Below, piece by piece: positions 51,296 through 63,484 of a stretch of DNA of 64,000 bases; positions within the stretch are counted from its first letter, which is position 1; every line of letters starts with the position of its first letter. This stretch comes from Luscinia megarhynchos. Its lineage: Eukaryota > Chordata > Aves > Passeriformes > Turdidae. The notes under the pieces were generated by a model. The model saw only the letters and a program-made list of their open reading frames with translations. It made no database searches and had not been told where the DNA came from. The translations under genes and the position numbers were made by a program. The stretch covers positions 1,667,786 through 1,731,785 of the forward strand of contig CM067572.1 of the NCBI GenBank assembly GCA_034336665.1. The letters run 5' to 3'.

Positions 51296-52600
51296 CATAT
51301 CAGCAAGGCCCAGTTCTCAGTAGTTTACACTTCTAATGGACAACAATACAGAATTTGCAATTGCATGAACATAATTAACCTGGACACATCCACTACACGG
51401 GGAGAGGCCATGGAGACGTCCTGGCCACGCTCCCAGGGATTCCCCCTGGGCTGGCACAGCCCCACAGCCCCTTTGTCTCTTAGAGACAAAATTTTGGGCA
51501 CTTCAGGGGCTGCCCAAACCTCCAGGAGCAGGGCTGGGGGTCACCAGTGCCTGGAATTTGAGGATGGGTTTGTTGTTTTTTAGGGTAAAAAGCTCTTGGG
51601 GACAACACTCCAGACAAGGATTTCAGATCTGATGGTGAGAAGGTGAAAGCTTTTAAAAAATAAAGGTTTTTTTGTTCTGTTTTGTTGGATGGGGGGAATA
51701 CAGTATTGCATAATGAGGGAATGTGTTCCTAAATCCAGGTGAAATTCCAGCTGTGCTGTGGGTTAGGAGCTGGGATTTGGCTGTTCTGGGAGAACTGCCT
51801 TGTTCTCTGATTGTTTACACCTCTTAAACTCCAAACTCCTTTTTTCTCTAAGCCTGCCATGTGAAATGCTTGGAAATAAATTATTTACCACAAGAACACT
51901 GATACTACAGCACAGCTTGTATTGCTTTTTCAAAAAAAAAAAAAAAAAAAAAAGTAGTTATGACTCTGCTGCCTTCAGAAAATGGATAAAGCAGAGAGTG
52001 CTTGTGGTGAGGGAGGAAGGAGAGTCCTGGGGAGGTGAGGATGGCCAGAAATTCTCCTGTCACCTGCAGGAATTTGGGGTTTTTGTGCCCCAGGTGCTGA
52101 CACTGCTCACAGGTTAGGTTTATACACAGTGATCTCTTTGTGCCACCTGAAATTAATTGTCATTTACAGTGCCAGCAGCATTGGAAAAACATCCATCCTG
52201 CTCCTGGTTTTCCTAAAAAAAAATACTAATTTCCAAATCTGGCTTTTATTTGATTCTGACTTTATTATTGCTTAAAAGGCTGTAAAATTCCTAACTGAGC
52301 TCCAGTTTCTGCCCCAAGCCATTCTTAGGGAAGTTTTTAGTGTGAGCAGCCTGGCAAAAGGTGAAAAACCTTAAAAGTTTGAAATAATCTGGGCATGAAT
52401 TAGGGGAGGCCCAAATTTTATTGCATCTGCCTAGAATATTGTGCTAAAAACAAAGTGTAAAACACAGGATAAAGGTTTTCCAAACCCTAAGTTTTGTTTT
52501 GTTTTTTTTTCTCATGCATCTGTATGAAATCAGTATTTAATATTCCAAATATTTGTGATTTGGATAGGAAAACTGTGGGGGTTTCCTGACCTGAAAAGCC

Positions 52601-52643
<43 letters not shown>

Positions 52644-52644
52644 T
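52601..52644. repeat. (AAT)n microsatellite
   Basis: About 14 uninterrupted AAT units. Confidence 0.97.
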
Positions 52645-52984
52645 ATAATTTGGGCAAAGATTTTTAGAAGTTGCTGCTAGGTAGGGGAGCAAAAAGGTGA
52701 AATTCCCAATCTGGATGTTATTTCAGAGTTAAAATGCTGCAAAGCTTTGTGTGCATCCTGGAACAAACAAATTCCCAAGAAATCCTACAGGAGATGTGGG
52801 GGCAGCATTCCCAGCATGTTTGGGACATTTCCCTAAACTTTGCCTCAGTTTCTGGATGATTGGTGTCAGAGCAGGCTGGGAAATGGGGAAGCTGCCTGAG
52901 TCCATGGATGCAACTCAAAAAATGCAGAGCTGGCCATTAAATATGCTTGGGAAAAAAACTGCTTTAGTTCCCTGTTGCTCAGAT

Positions 52985-53080
52985 AATGCCCAGAATCCCA
53001 GACTGGTTGGGTTGGAAGGGACCTTAAAAACCACTTTGTTCAAACTTCCCTGGGACTGAGCAGAGCAGACACAGGAGCTG
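52985..53080 (-). mobile_element. CR1 LINE fragment, 3' end
   Basis: AGAATCCCAGACTGGTTGGG, TTGGAAGGGACCTTAAAAACC and TTCAAACTTCC are the reverse complement of a diverged CR1 3' end. Confidence 0.75.
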
Positions 53081-56000
53081 CCCAAATCCATGAAATCCAT
53101 TTTTTTTCCCTCCCAAGAATTGCCCTCAAACCTCTGTTGGTGGTTCTAGCTGCACCCATCAGGTTTTGCTTTCCAGAGCACCCAAATTATCCTCCAGAGC
53201 TGATCCCTGGAATTTTTTAATTACTTCAGGAAAATCCATATTTATCCACCTGCTCCCCCAAGCACTGTAAAAACAAAAGTAACTTCAGCTCATTATTAAC
53301 TGTACAGATCTTTGTGAGTTTTAGAAAGGCCATTTTTGAATATATTGGGCACCAGGGGCAGCAGCTCTGGGCTCTGCAGTGGCCAAATTCCAGCAGAACA
53401 TTCTCACTTGGGATTTTGTCCAGAGGCCTAAAATCCTGCTTTGGGAGGTGTTTTTTTTTTCTGGTATAATCACTGACTAAATGCTCCTCTGTGTAAAACA
53501 AATATCAGCTACATTAGCATTAAATCTGTATTATTTAAAGCAGGGCTGTCTTGTAGACACAAATTCCCTTTTTTTTAGGCTGTGGCATTGTTGTTTCTGC
53601 AGCCAGCACTGCTCAAGCAGCACTTGAATTCTGACTTCTGGATTGGATATTTTTAATTTCACCTCTGGTTTATGGTTTTATGGTTAAATGGTTTAACTGC
53701 TCCAGCAGCTCTGGAGCCCTTGTGCCACAGCCAGCAGGACATTCCTGCCCACAGCACCTGAACCCTTCCCAGATGGAGGATGGAGTGTTAAGGCAGTGGG
53801 AGAACCCTGGGTTGGGCAGCTTGCATAAGCAACATGTACAAGGAATTCATCCTGGCAGCCTCCAGCTGTGTCACCCCAGAGTTTGGCACAAATCAGCACG
53901 ACTGGAAAGCTGGGAATGCTTTGATTTGGAGGAAAAACTTCCAAACTTCCAGCTGGGAGCACAGGTAGGCACTGCACGTGGATGTGGAGAGTACTCAAAG
54001 CTTCTCACCTCCATCAGTCCTTCCTCTTTACCCCTGAAGCAGCTGAAGCTCCTTTTTTAAAAAAGTAATTAAAGCAAAAATCCCCAGGCTGAGCAGAGAT
54101 CATTGGCATGGATGGCTTTGGCCAGGGAGGGGGCACAGGAAAGGGAAGGTGCTGAACCTGCTGTTGCTGCAGCAGGAGTGACACAGGGCTGGTGGGACAG
54201 GAATGATCCTGGAAAGGTCCAGGCAAACCTGCAACCCCCCTGCCCTGCTGTGTTTGCCTCAGTCCTGTGAGTGTGGCTCACTTCCAGTGGGAGCTGCTCT
54301 CCCCTGCTGCTCCTGGCTGGGAATTGCTGCCAGCCCCTTTCCCTGGCTGTCCCAGGGCTGGAGGGGCAGCCAGCTGTGCTCCAGAGGTGATGGATCCCTC
54401 AGGAATGCTCTCTGACCTTGGGATGCTGTGTGCAGCCAGCAGCTCCCATCCCAGAGCTGTCACCCATCCTGTTTTCCTGGGAATGACACCATGGCTTAGT
54501 GGGGATCCCTCTGGACACAAAGATCCCTCTCCTTTAGGGCTGCTGGCTGCAATTCCCAAAGGAGAGGCACAATGGGAGTGTCTGCAGGGAAGGCAAACTC
54601 CACACCCTGAGCCCTGCCTGGAGCTGCTGCTGTGCCATTCCCAGCCCAGGATCCAGCATTCCCATGGAATCCTCACCCCCAGAGCCACTGAGGATGTGCA
54701 GGGCATGGAAAACATCAGGAATTCCAATCCCCTGGGAAAGGAGCAGGGCAGGCTGAGCCTGCTGCTCCAGAGGCTGCTGGACACTTCTCAGGGAGTTCAG
54801 GATGAGCAGAGGGATCCAAACACATTTTGCACAGCACTGGAAATGCCACCAGAGCCAATTAAGGGCTGAGATTATCTCCAGACAAATTATTTAAGGGACA
54901 AATTATCCCCCTTTGTTGGGGGACAGGTGACTTAGGGACAAAACTGGAAAGACAAAGATAGGGATTCCTTCTTGAGCAGAAATGTGTGCTCTTTGATTTT
55001 TGCCTCAGCACCTCCCCAGCACAGCTCAGCCTCCCCCCAGACCCCTGCAGGTGAGCTGGGGGTGCCAGGCAGCTGGGAAATGAGGAGTTTTGGACTTTCC
55101 CAAGGAACTGGCAATGCCATCACATCCCTGATGCACCTCCAGACCCAAACACAGGCAGTCCCAGCACCCTGAAGGCTTGAGCAGATTGTCCAGGACCACG
55201 TTCTGGGGGAGACCCCAAGGAGTTTTGTCAGGCAGGATGGGGACATCCAAATTCCATCCAAAATCCTGCCTGCCTGTCCCTCTGCTGCTACCAGAGGTGC
55301 AGCAAACTCAAACTGTCCTCATTCCAACTTACAGCAGTCACAGATCCCAAAACACAATTAAATACTGAAAGTTAGATCTAAACACACTTTTAAAATCTAG
55401 ATTTAACACAAGCTTTCATCTCTACAGTGCATTGATGCTGCCTGGCATTTGCATGTCACCCCAAAGGTTCCAGAGGGGTCTGCCCTGGGATTAACACCAC
55501 AAATCCATCTGCAGTGGGACAGGGAAGCCTTTCACAGCCTTGACTTCCAGCTGGCAGCTCTGAGGGATGCCTGGATGAGGCTCCCAACAGTCACCAGTGA
55601 AATTCATTTCCTCTCCCATCACTGTGCCACAGAAGTAAGGTCAGGGTGATCCTCGGTGAAGGACAGACATTCTGCTATCCCAGCTGAGCTCTGTTCCCAT
55701 CCAGGAGGTTCAGGACTCCCAGGATTTTGCTGAAGTTCACCATTGCTTGGTCTGGATACTATATGGCCTAGAAGAACTGTTCTAGAGTAATGCACAGCCT
55801 GAATAAACGTGTGATCCAGGAGCTCTACCTACTCACATGCTCGGCAGGTTTATCTTGGGAGAGGTCAAACAAAGCGAGAGCCAGCAGTGGCAGCAGGCTG
55901 AGAGTTGCCTCCTCTTCCTCCTCCACATCACAAACCCTTCTCCTGTCCACCCTCCTCACTGCAGCTGGGAGATGAGGAAGCTGAGAGCAGCTTGTGAGCA

Positions 56001-56334
56001 GTGACACCCAGGAGGGAAAAGCAGCAGCACTGCCCTGACCCTGCCGTGCCCCTGAGAGGGGAGGGACCAACCAAAAATCTACACAGGACTGGTAAGGAAA
56101 AGTGAGAAATGGCAGCTTCCAGCGGCTTCCTAAGGAGCAGCAGGGCACAGGAGGCAGGGACACGGGGACAATCTGGATTCCTGTGGTGGCTCAGCATGGA
56201 TTTGTGGTATTGCTCCTTTGTCAGGCCGAGAACAGAGCGCAGGGAGATCCGCTCCTCCCGCGGAGCCCCGGCCGCGTTTCTAGAGCTTCCAACTACAGCA
56301 CAGCTGCTCTGAGTCCGATGGGCCTGAGGGCTCC

Positions 56335-59300
56335 TCACTGCTGCTCCTCTGCTTTGCTGCTATTCCTGAACTTCACCACCATGACTGTGATGTTGTCGGG
56401 GCAGCCTCTGTAGAAGGACTGCAGCACGATGCTCTTGGCGCCGAAGTGCGGCTCGTCCAGGCGCTCCTTGATGAACCTCACGGCCTCCTCGTTGCTGAAG
56501 GCGTCCCACAGCCCGTCTGAGGCCAGGATCATGAACTCTGGCTGCAGTTTGTCCAGGTCAAAGCTCAGGATGTCGGGATCAGGGATCACCACGTTCAGGT
56601 TCTTCAGGGGGTAGTCGCCCAGCGAGCGCGACATGGCCAGGATGCCCTGCACGCGCCACGAGCCGTTGAAGCTGATGAACCCGCCTGGGGAGAGACAGCC
56701 ACGCTCACAGCAGCCCTCTGATTCTGCCAGAGCCCCTAAAAACTCACCCTGAGGGGTCACAGGGCTCAGAGTGCGGGAGGTGCCTTTGGCAGGTCTCGGA
56801 GTGATGTGGGGAACAGCTGGATTGCCACAACTGGGGACAACTGGGGACAACTGGGGACAACTGGCTCTGCCTTCCCCAGGAATGGCTCTGCTGCTCATCT
56901 GCTGCCACCCCTGCCCTGTGACATCCCACAGAAAATCTGGGTGGGAAAGGGGAGATTTCATCTGCTGCCATCTCTGCCCCAAGATATCCCACTGGAATTT
57001 TGGGTGGAAAACAGAGCTAATCTAATGATTCTGCCCTGTGACATCCCACAGGAAATTTGGGTGGAAAATGAGAGATTTCATCTGCTGCCACCTCTGCCCC
57101 AAGATATCCCACTGGAAATTTTGGGTGGAAAAGGAAAGATTTGATCTGATGACTCCACCCTGTGACATCCCACAGAAAATTTGGGTGGAAAGGAGGGATT
57201 TCATCTGCTGCCACCCCTGCCCTGAGACATCCCACTGGAATTTTGGGTGGAAAAGGAAAGATTTGATCTAATGACTCTGCCCTGTGACATCCCACAGAAA
57301 ATTTGGGTGGGAAAGGAGGGATTTCATCTGCTGCCACCCCTGCCCTGTGACATCCCACTGGAATTTTGGGTGGAAAAGGAGAGATCTGATCTGCTGCCGC
57401 CTCCGCCGGGCACTTCCCACCCTCCCCCGGGGAAAACACCAATTTTGCTGACAAATAAAAGATGAACCTTGCCAGAACTCACCAGCTCTCTTGATCCTCT
57501 TCCTCTCCTTCAGCTGGTAGGGCTTGTGGTCGTGGGACAGGGGGATGGCGTTGCCGTCCTTGTCGCACAGCACGCATGTAGTCGCCCACGTTGGCCACCG
57601 TCAGCTCCTTGTCGGACAGCAGGGCAATCAGACACGTGGTGCCTGCAGGACACCAGGGTGGGGACAAAAACACCCACGGGGGGGGTGAGGAGGGACTCCT
57701 GAGCAGCAGGAAAATGTCCCTCCTGTCACAGGATGCCAGGGTGGGAAGGAGTTCCAGGTCGGGGAGTCCAACCTGTGACCCTGTGAGCCCACGTTAACAG
57801 AATGGCAGGAATATTTCCCATTATTTCCCATTATTTCCCATTATTTCCCACTATTTCCCATTTCCTTTCCCTCACCCAAAACCAGCAGGACCCCATATAT
57901 ATAGATATATATATACTGGATATGCTATATTTATATAGATATATAAATATATATATGGAGGTAGCAAATATCAGCTAAAAAAAAACATTCTGGGGTTGAC
58001 ACCTGGCTCTGGATGCAACTCCTAAATATCAATATCTCTGGATTTTCCCTGACAGCAGGGAAAAATGAATCCCATCCCTTTTTTTTTAAATTTTTGTTTT
58101 TCAATAATGAAACTGAATTTCTCCAAGACTCCTGGGGAAGAAGGGCCATCCATTAAGGGAAAAAAAATAATCCACAGGACAAAACCACCTCCAGAATCTC
58201 CCAGCAGGCTGGAATTCCCTGGCACACTAGAATTAAATGCCAAAATATCTTTAAATAATCAAAATTTGCCACAGATCAGGCACTGACCACCTCAGATGTT
58301 TAGGGATGCTGTAAATCAAAGGAATGGGATTAAGAGCCAGCAAAGCTTTGTTGGGAGAAAATATTCTTGCACAAAATTACCCCAGCCTTAGCTAGTCAAG
58401 AATGCCACTTTTGAAACTAAAGGATTTTGAGATTAGGAAAGGATTTGTTCCCATCTGTCACTTTTGGCCTCCTTTCATTTTTTAAAGCTTCCTTACTCAA
58501 ACCTCACTACAAATCTCGCCAGACAAACTCATTTTATATTTGTAGCTCTGATTTCCTAAAGGGAAAGATGCACAAAAAGAGGGAAAGATTCCCATTGGGA
58601 TGTGGAGTCCATCAAGGCTGCACTTTATTAATATTGGATGTTGCCAGAAAAGCCAAATTAACTCCCAAAATCGTGCCAAACCCAGAGCATTTGAGGTTGA
58701 TTCTGGCAAATGGATGCAGCTGAACCTGAGCCACTTTGGGAAACACCCCTGGGGAGAAAAGAGTTACCTGGGGGTGCAAAATGCTCCTTCCCAGGGGGAT
58801 GGCAAAGGTTTCCTGGCTGGAAAAGGTGTGGAAGTGTTTCCCTACCACCCTCAGTGACTGAGCCCTTGCAGCCCCCTCAAAATTCTGCTTTTCTGGCTGG
58901 AATTCCAGCTGCTCACCATTATTCCAGAAATTAAAGAAGGGTCTGGGTGATCCCTGCCAGCCAAAATTGTATTTTCTCCCCTTTCATCAGCAGCATTTTT
59001 ATTTTGCCAATTTTTGAAGGATTGTTTCCTTCATTTTTTTCCTCATTGAGTTATTTTGCTGGGTAAAAAAAAACCAAAAAAAAGGAAAAATGCCACAACC
59101 CAGGGCTGGAGCAACCAAGATAACCAGCAGCTGCTGTAATTATATTTATTAATTATAATTTATTACTTATTTATTATATTTATTAATGATATTATGCCCA
59201 TTTTCTGTGCTCTGCTCACAATCAGCTCTCACTTTTCTGCCTTTCCCATAAATCAAGGGACAGAATTAGGATGATGAGGGGGCTGCATTGCTGAGTTTTC

Positions 59301-60810
59301 ATCTCTGCAGGTGCCTCCACCTGCTTGGGAAGCTGAATTTTGGATTTTCATTTCCAGCTGTGCTGCTGGGAATTTTCTAAACCAGTTATTACAGAGCTTC
59401 TCATTTCCACATGATTTTTGCTGGATGAGATAAATCCTCAAAGATGTGATTCAAGCAGTTTTAATCTTTATTTTCGCTGTACAAACACAGAGATTTCCAT
59501 AAAGGAAAAAAAATTTCCCTGCATTTCCTCCTCCCTAACAAACTCCTGTACATGGAAAATAAGTGGAGAGAAACTGGAGTGACCCAACTGAGGTCACTTA
59601 ATTTGAGTGAATTTTTGGGGCAGTAAAATGTGAATTATGAGGAACCACTTTTGGAGGAATAAATATTGACAAAAATGAGAACAAAAGCTCAACCTGCACA
59701 AAGTGTTTGGGGAAAGACTGAAAATGAGAGATTATTTTTTCCACACCAGTTCAGGAACCAGTTGAGTTCCTCATTTCACGAGGAAGAAATACTTCCCATA
59801 AATGAGAACAAAAGCTCAACCTCCACAAGGTCTTGTCTGAAAATGAGCAATTTTTGGGGCAGTAAAATGTGAATTATGAGGAAGCACCTCAGGAGGAACA
59901 AATATTTCCCAAAAATGAGAACAAAAGCTCAACCTGAACAAGGAATTTGGGGAAAGACTGAGAATGAGTGATTTTTGGGGCAGTAAAATGTGAATTATAG
60001 GGAACCACCTCAGGAGGAACAAATATTTCCCAAAAATGAGAACAAAAGCTCAACCTGCATAAGGAATTTGGGTAAAGACTGAACATGAGCGATTTTTGGG
60101 GCAGTAAAATGCGATTTTTGGGGGCAGTAAAATGCGATTTTTGGGGGGCAGTAAAATGCGATTTTCGGGGGGCAGTAAAATGCGATTTTCGGGGGGCAGT
60201 AAATGCGATTTTCGGGGGGCAGTAAAATGCGATTTTCGGGGGGCAGTAAAATGCGATTTTCGGGGGGCAGTAAATGTGATTTTTGGGGCAGTAAATAGGA
60301 TTTTTGGGGGCAGTAAAATGCGATTTTTGGGGCATTAAAATGCGATTTTCGGGGGCAGTAAAATGCGATTTTCGGGGGCAGTAAAATGCGATTTTCGGGG
60401 GCAGTAAAATGCGATTTTCGGGGGCAGTAAATGGGATTTTCGGGGGGCAGTAAAATGCGATTTTCGGGGGCAGTAAAATGCGATTTTTGGGGCAGTAAAT
60501 AGGATTTTTGGGGGCAGTAAAATGTGATTTTTGGGGCATTAAAATGTGATTTTTGGGGCAGTAAATTGGGATTTTTGGGGCAGTAAATGGGGTTTTTGGG
60601 ACAGTAAAATGCGATTTTCAGGAGCCCAGCCATACCTGCCTCGTCGTAGGACACGGTGAGCTTCTCCAGCATCTCCCTGTCGATGGAGAGGATCTGCTGC
60701 TCCAGGATGCTCTGGTAGGACAGCACGCTGTTCTCCTTGTCCCGCTCGTAGTCCTGCAGGTGCTGCTTCAGCACCTCGGGCAGCCGCGACTTGACGTACT
60801 CTGCTGCCGA
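56335..60810 (-). CDS. PPM1L: PPM1L, ER-anchored PP2C-type protein phosphatase (coding exons 2-4; frameshift in exon 3)
   Basis: Metal-dependent Ser/Thr phosphatase (PP2C epsilon) known to dephosphorylate ASK1/TAK1 and ER stress components. Exons in transcript order: 60810-60636 (SAAEYVKSRLPEVLKQ to TVSYDEA), 57642-57483 (TTCLIALLSDKELTVANVGD to KRIKRAG), 56684-56335 (GFISFNGSW to stop, ending KAEEQQ). Splice sites are GT/AG and phases match, except inside the middle exon. That exon is 160 bases where the conserved vertebrate exon needs 162, and the frame breaks right after NVGD (about 57571-57580), where the PP2C GDSRGVL motif should be. Downstream frame resumes with VLCDKDGNAIPLSHDHKPY. The last exon keeps the metal-site motif ASDGLWD and the CPDNITV motif. 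Exon 1, with the membrane anchor and DGHGG, lies right of the window. It is likely an assembly indel unless confirmed. Confidence 0.93.
56826..57420. repeat. PPM1L intron 3 tandem repeats: 12-mer plus 120-124 bp dimeric array
   Basis: ACTGGGGACA(AC) repeated about four times (56826-56862). Then four to five copies of a 120-124 base unit made of two diverged halves: CCTGTGACATCCCACAGAAA and CCCAAGATATCCCACTGGAA, each followed by TTTGGGTGGAAA and a GAGATTTCATCTGCTGCC or AGATTTGATCTAATGACT block. Confidence 0.92.
57811..57860. repeat. Decamer repeat ATATTTCCCA/TTATTTCCCA x5
   Basis: Five exact or near-exact 10-base units in PPM1L intron 2. Confidence 0.93.
57885..57965. repeat. (AT)-rich simple repeat
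   Basis: ATATATAGATATATATATAC-like low-complexity DNA. Confidence 0.85.
59600..60100. repeat. About 120 bp tandem repeat, four diverged copies
   Basis: AATGAGAACAAAAGCTCAACC recurs at about 59674, 59801, 59914 and 60035, giving spacings of 127, 113 and 121. Each copy also has a GGAGGAAC-AAATATT segment, and copies after the first carry GATTTTTGGGGCAGTAAAATG or a close variant. Confidence 0.92.
60080..60625. repeat. About 23 bp minisatellite, over 20 copies, reaching the PPM1L exon 2 donor
   Basis: Unit GGGGCAGTAAAATGCGATTT plus TCG, with variants in G-run length and TAAAATG/TAAATG. Ends within about 15 bases of the splice donor at 60635. The unit is the last segment of the 120-base repeat to its left. 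Confidence 0.95.
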
Positions 60811-60884
60811 CTGCGGGGGATGCAGCAATTAGCACGGGCGGTAATTGGGACTGGGGCTGCACTGGTACACAGGGCAACTGCAGC

Positions 60885-63185
60885 TGGGGTTATTAATGCA
60901 CGCTGGTAATTGTAATTTGGGTTATTGATACACATTGGTAACTGCAATGGGGTTATTAATGCACATTGGTAACTGCAACTGGGGTTATTAATGCACGTTG
61001 GTAATTGTAATTTGGGTTATTGATACACATTGGTAACTGCAGCTGGGGTTATTAATGCACGCTGGTAATTGTAATTTGGGTTATTGATACACATTGGTAA
61101 CTGCAATGGGGTTATTGATACACATTGGTAAATGCATTGGTAACTGCAGCTGGGGTTATTAATGCACGCTGGTAATTGTAATTTGGGTTATCATTGATAC
61201 ACATTGGTAACTGCAGCTGGGGTTATTAATGCACATCGGTAACTGCAGCTGGGGCTATTAATGCACGCTGGTAATTGTAATTTGGGTTATCATTGATACA
61301 CATTGGTAACTGCAGCTGGGGTTATTAATGCACGCTGGTAATTGTAATTTGGGGCTATTAGTGCACATTGATTATTAATTGCAGTTGGGGTTATCATTGA
61401 TACACATTGGTAACTGCAATTTGGGTTATTAATGCACATTGGTAACTGCAACTGGGGTTATAATTGATACACATTGGTAATTAATTGCAGTTGGGGTTAT
61501 TATTGATACACATTGGTAACTGCAGCTGGGGTTATTAATGCACGCTGGTAATTGTAATTGGGGCTATTAGTGCACATTGGTAATTAATTGCAGTTGGGGT
61601 TATCATTGATACACATTGGTAACTGCAATTTGGGTTATTAATGCACATTGGTAATTGCAATTTGGGTTATTGATACACATTGGTAACTGCAACTGGGGTT
61701 ATTAATGCACGCTGGTAATTGTAATTGGGGTTATTAATGCACATTGGTAACTGCAATGGGGTTATTAATGCACATTGGTAATTAATTGCAGTTGGGGTTA
61801 TCATTGATACACATTGGTAACTGCAACTGGGGTTATTAATGCACGTTGGTAATTGTAATTGGGGTTATCATTGATACACATTGGTAACTGCAACTGGGGT
61901 TATTGATACACATTGGTAACTGCAGCTGGGGTTATTAATGCACGCTGGTAATTGTAATTGGGGTTATTAATGCACATTGGTAATTGTAATTTGGGTTATT
62001 GATACACATTGGTAACTGCAATGGGGTTATTAATGCACATTGGTAATTGCAACTGGGGTTATAATTGATACACATTGGTAATTGATTGCAGTTGGGGTTA
62101 TCATTGATACACATTGGTAACTGCAATTGGGGTTATTAATGCACATTGGTAACTGCAATTTGGGGTTATTATTGATACACATTGGTAACTGCAACTGGGG
62201 TTATTAATACACATTGGTAATTGCAATTGGGGTTATAATTGATACACATTGGTAATTAATTGCAGTTGGGGTTATTATTGATACACATTGGTAACTGCAA
62301 CTGGGGTTATTAATGCACATTGGTAATTGTAATTTGGGTTATTAATGCACATTGGTAACTGCAGTTGGGGTTATCATTGATACACATTGGTAATTAATTG
62401 CAACTGGGGTTATCATTGATACACACTAGTAATTGCAATTTGGGTTATCATTAATACAGGTTATTAATTGCAATTGGGTTTATCATTGACACAGATTATT
62501 AATTGCAATTGGGCTTGCATTAATACAGATTGTGTCCTGGTTTGAAGGACAGGTGTCTGCCGATAAAGGCAGAAGTTTTCCTTCTAATTACAATTTGGGT
62601 TATCATTAATACAGATTTTTAATTGCAATTTGCGTTATCATTAATACAGATTGTTAATTGCAATTTGGGTTATCACTGATACACATTGGTAATTGCAATT
62701 GGAGCTGCATTAATGCACATTGGTAATTGCAACTGTGGATGCATTAATACAGATTTTTACTTGCTATTGGGGCTGTCATTGATACACATTGGTAATTGCC
62801 ATTTGGGGATGCATTAAACAGATTTCTAATTGCCATTGGGGATGCATTAATACAGATTTTTAATTGCAATTGGGGATGCATTAATGCACACTGTTAACTG
62901 CAATTGGGGCTGTCAATAATACACACTGTTAATTGCACTTGGGGCTGTCATTAATACAGACTGTTAATTGCACTTGGGGCTGTCATTAATACAGATTATT
63001 AATTGCAGTTGGGGCTGTAATTAATACAGATTTTTAATTGCAATTGGGGTTGTCATTAATACAGATTGTTAATTGCAATTGGGGCTGTCATTAGTACACA
63101 CTGTTAATTGCAATTGGGGATGCATTAATACAGATTTTTAATTGCAATTGGGGTTACCATTAATACAGATTTTTAATTGCAGCTG
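60885..63185. repeat. 2.3 kb tandem array (about 30-36 bp unit) in PPM1L intron 1
   Basis: Around 65-70 copies of a unit of the form GGGGTTATTAATGCACATTG then GTAACTGCAACT. Left copies alternate TTATTGATACACATTGG and TTATTAATGCACGCTGG. Right copies (from about 62450) drift to GGGGCTGTCATTAATACAG with TTTTAATTGCAATT. The array begins about 75 bases from exon 2. Confidence 0.95.
62528..62585. mobile_element. LTR-like fragment inserted in the tandem array
   Basis: TGTCCTGGTTTGAAGGACAG, GTGTCTGCCGATAAAGGCAG and AAGTTTTCCTTCT break the tandem pattern and resemble the start of songbird ERV LTRs as I remember them. Only about 55 bases are present. It is too short to name. Confidence 0.35.
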
Positions 63186-63484
63186 GGGCTGGCATGGGGG
63201 AAATCCCAGCCCGAGCTGAGAGAGGACCCAGCTCCAGCAGGGAATTCCTGCACCCCCAGCACAGCTCCATGGCATTGGAAAATCCAACACTCACATTTCA
63301 TCTGCTGGTTCTAAATTTTTATTCGAAATTTTAAAGCACCACGTGGCAGAACGAAATCTAATTTAATGTGTTTATTCCAAATTTTACAGCACCAGGTGGC
63401 AGAGTGGAATCAAATTTAATGTGGTTTTTTTTTGTTACACCTTGAAGCACAGAGTGGAATCACTTCACCTGCTCTTGATACACG

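Larger units (their letters stand above)
51296..56334 (-). other. Region downstream of PPM1L stop, probable long 3'UTR or intergenic
   Basis: No coding exon was found. Overlapping ORFs at 54203-54870 on both strands lack family resemblance and splice support. Contains an A22 run (51931-51952), an (AAT)n microsatellite and a CR1 remnant. Confidence 0.45.

Noticed and set aside
54203..54870. Overlapping 200- and 168-codon ORFs on opposite strands
   Set aside because: No recognisable domain, no splice signals that join to anything, and it lies in the probable PPM1L 3'UTR or intergenic DNA.
57728..57780. Possible CR1 remnant (GGAGTCCAACCTGTGACC)
   Set aside because: Only a short motif is similar; not enough to call.
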